Shown piece after piece: positions 63,659 to 64,000 of a stretch of 64,000 bases of DNA. The notes below the pieces were generated by a model, which ran no database searches, had not been told where the DNA came from, and was given only the letters and a program-made list of their open reading frames with translations. Position 1 is the stretch's first letter. Each line of letters opens with the position of its first letter. The position numbers and the translations under genes are program-made. The stretch is from contig JANSYA010000001.1 of the NCBI GenBank assembly GCA_024742665.1, positions 1,068,425 through 1,132,424 of the forward strand, read 5' to 3'. Origin of the DNA: a bacterium (GTDB lineage: Bacteria; Spirochaetota; Leptospiria; Leptospirales; Leptonemataceae).

Positions 63659-64000
63659 ATGAAGTCGCCGGAACATCGGGTAAGTCGCCGGGCCGCGATT
63701 CTGGACCGACTCGCCGACCACGTTTTAGCGGAGGGGCTGGCGGCTTCCAGCCTGCGCTCCCTGGCCGACGCGGCCGATACCAGCGATCGCATGCTGCTGT
63801 ATTATTTTAAGGATAAGGCGGAAGTCATGAGCGCGACGATCGAATGCATCGCCGGACGCCTGACGAAAATTCTTGAAGAGCAGAACGGATCCGAATCGCT
63901 GGCCTTCGAGCCTTTGCGGGCGAAGATCTGGGAGATTGTCAGCGCGGACGAACTCTGGCCCTTCATGCGACTCTGGTTGGAAATCGCGAGCAGATCGGCC
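63659..64000 (+). CDS. TetR family regulator (partial, runs off right edge)
   Basis: The ATG at 63659 opens a frame to the end of the window (114 codons). Its N-terminal HTH reads A-A-I-L-D-R-L-A-D-H-V, S-S-L-R-S-L-A-D-A-A-D, and M-L-L-Y-Y-F-K-D-K, a TetR DNA-binding domain. The ligand domain is mostly missing. It starts 4 bases after the voltage-sensor-like gene, so it may regulate that gene. Confidence 0.85.
   Translation, partial: MKSPEHRVSRRAAILDRLADHVLAEGLAASSLRSLADAADTSDRMLLYYFKDKAEVMSATIECIAGRLTKILEEQNGSESLAFEPLRAKIWEIVSADELWPFMRLWLEIASRSA

Overview
The window is about 64 kb of dense, high-GC bacterial chromosome with short intergenic gaps and many 4-bp (ATGA-type) gene overlaps. It encodes outer-membrane lipoproteins, an Mla/Mce lipid transport operon, periplasmic cytochrome c maturation, an O-antigen-ligase-like protein and an RND transporter, so the cell is a diderm (Gram-negative type). 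The 7TM-DISM kinase, FecR/LysM/STAS proteins, small lipoproteins and low-identity versions of common enzymes would suit a Leptospirales-like spirochaete, but this is an impression; no rRNA or taxonomic marker is present. I saw no tRNA, rRNA, CRISPR array, transposase or integrase.

Layout. 1-6.1 kb (mostly minus): a serine hydrolase cut by the left edge, fabG, thiL, a crotonase and a degenerate receiver protein. 6.1-7.6 kb (plus): a NamZ/DUF1343 exo-muramidase lipoprotein. 7.7-10.9 kb (minus): a TetR repressor followed by a DAPG-hydrolase-like protein, a metallo-beta-lactamase-fold hydrolase and an HXXEE membrane protein, with a near-perfect 24-bp palindrome just upstream of the first structural gene. 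This block lies between two nearly identical copies (98 bp, 3 synonymous differences) of the namZ 3' end; the right copy is joined to a frameshifted gene fragment. 11.7-14.2 kb: a translationally coupled DUF2330 / orphan RnfD-like pair. 14.2-19.9 kb: STAS-MlaE, MlaF, MlaD and auxiliary lipoprotein genes, followed by an adenylate cyclase. 20-28.5 kb: an unusual cytochrome c maturation cluster (CcmA, a CcmI-like zinc-ribbon fusion, CcmH, a DUF2007/calcium-loop protein, CcmF and a Cys-type CcmE) interrupted by an opposite-strand REC-ATPase regulator.

28.7-29.4 kb holds a coupled pair of small lipoproteins. 29.6-36.5 kb (plus): an FAD desaturase-like enzyme with an inserted zinc ribbon, a steroid 5-alpha-reductase-like membrane enzyme, a small XRE regulator, an unknown secreted protein, an O-antigen-ligase-like protein and a LysM protein with a histone-H1-like tail, closed by a strong bidirectional terminator. 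36.7-43.2 kb (minus): a B12-type binding protein, a GGDEF-EAL protein, a DUF6933-like protein and acetyl-CoA synthetase. 43.3-50.5 kb: envelope proteins (FecR, a HExxH lipoprotein, STAS, an M23 peptidase, a peptidase-like protein without its metal ligands, and a thioredoxin-fold protein). 50.6-59.2 kb: bioD and bioA, then an RND transporter with an unknown partner and an all-helical unknown protein, then bioB. 59.3-64 kb: a LuxR response regulator coupled to a 7TM-DISM kinase, a voltage-sensor-like protein and a TetR gene cut by the right edge.

Most of the window is ordinary. The parts most worth a second look are the repeat-flanked TetR/hydrolase island, the FAD-zinc ribbon/5-alpha-reductase pair, the DUF2330/RnfD pair, the atypical Ccm set and the membrane-anchored H1-LysM protein.
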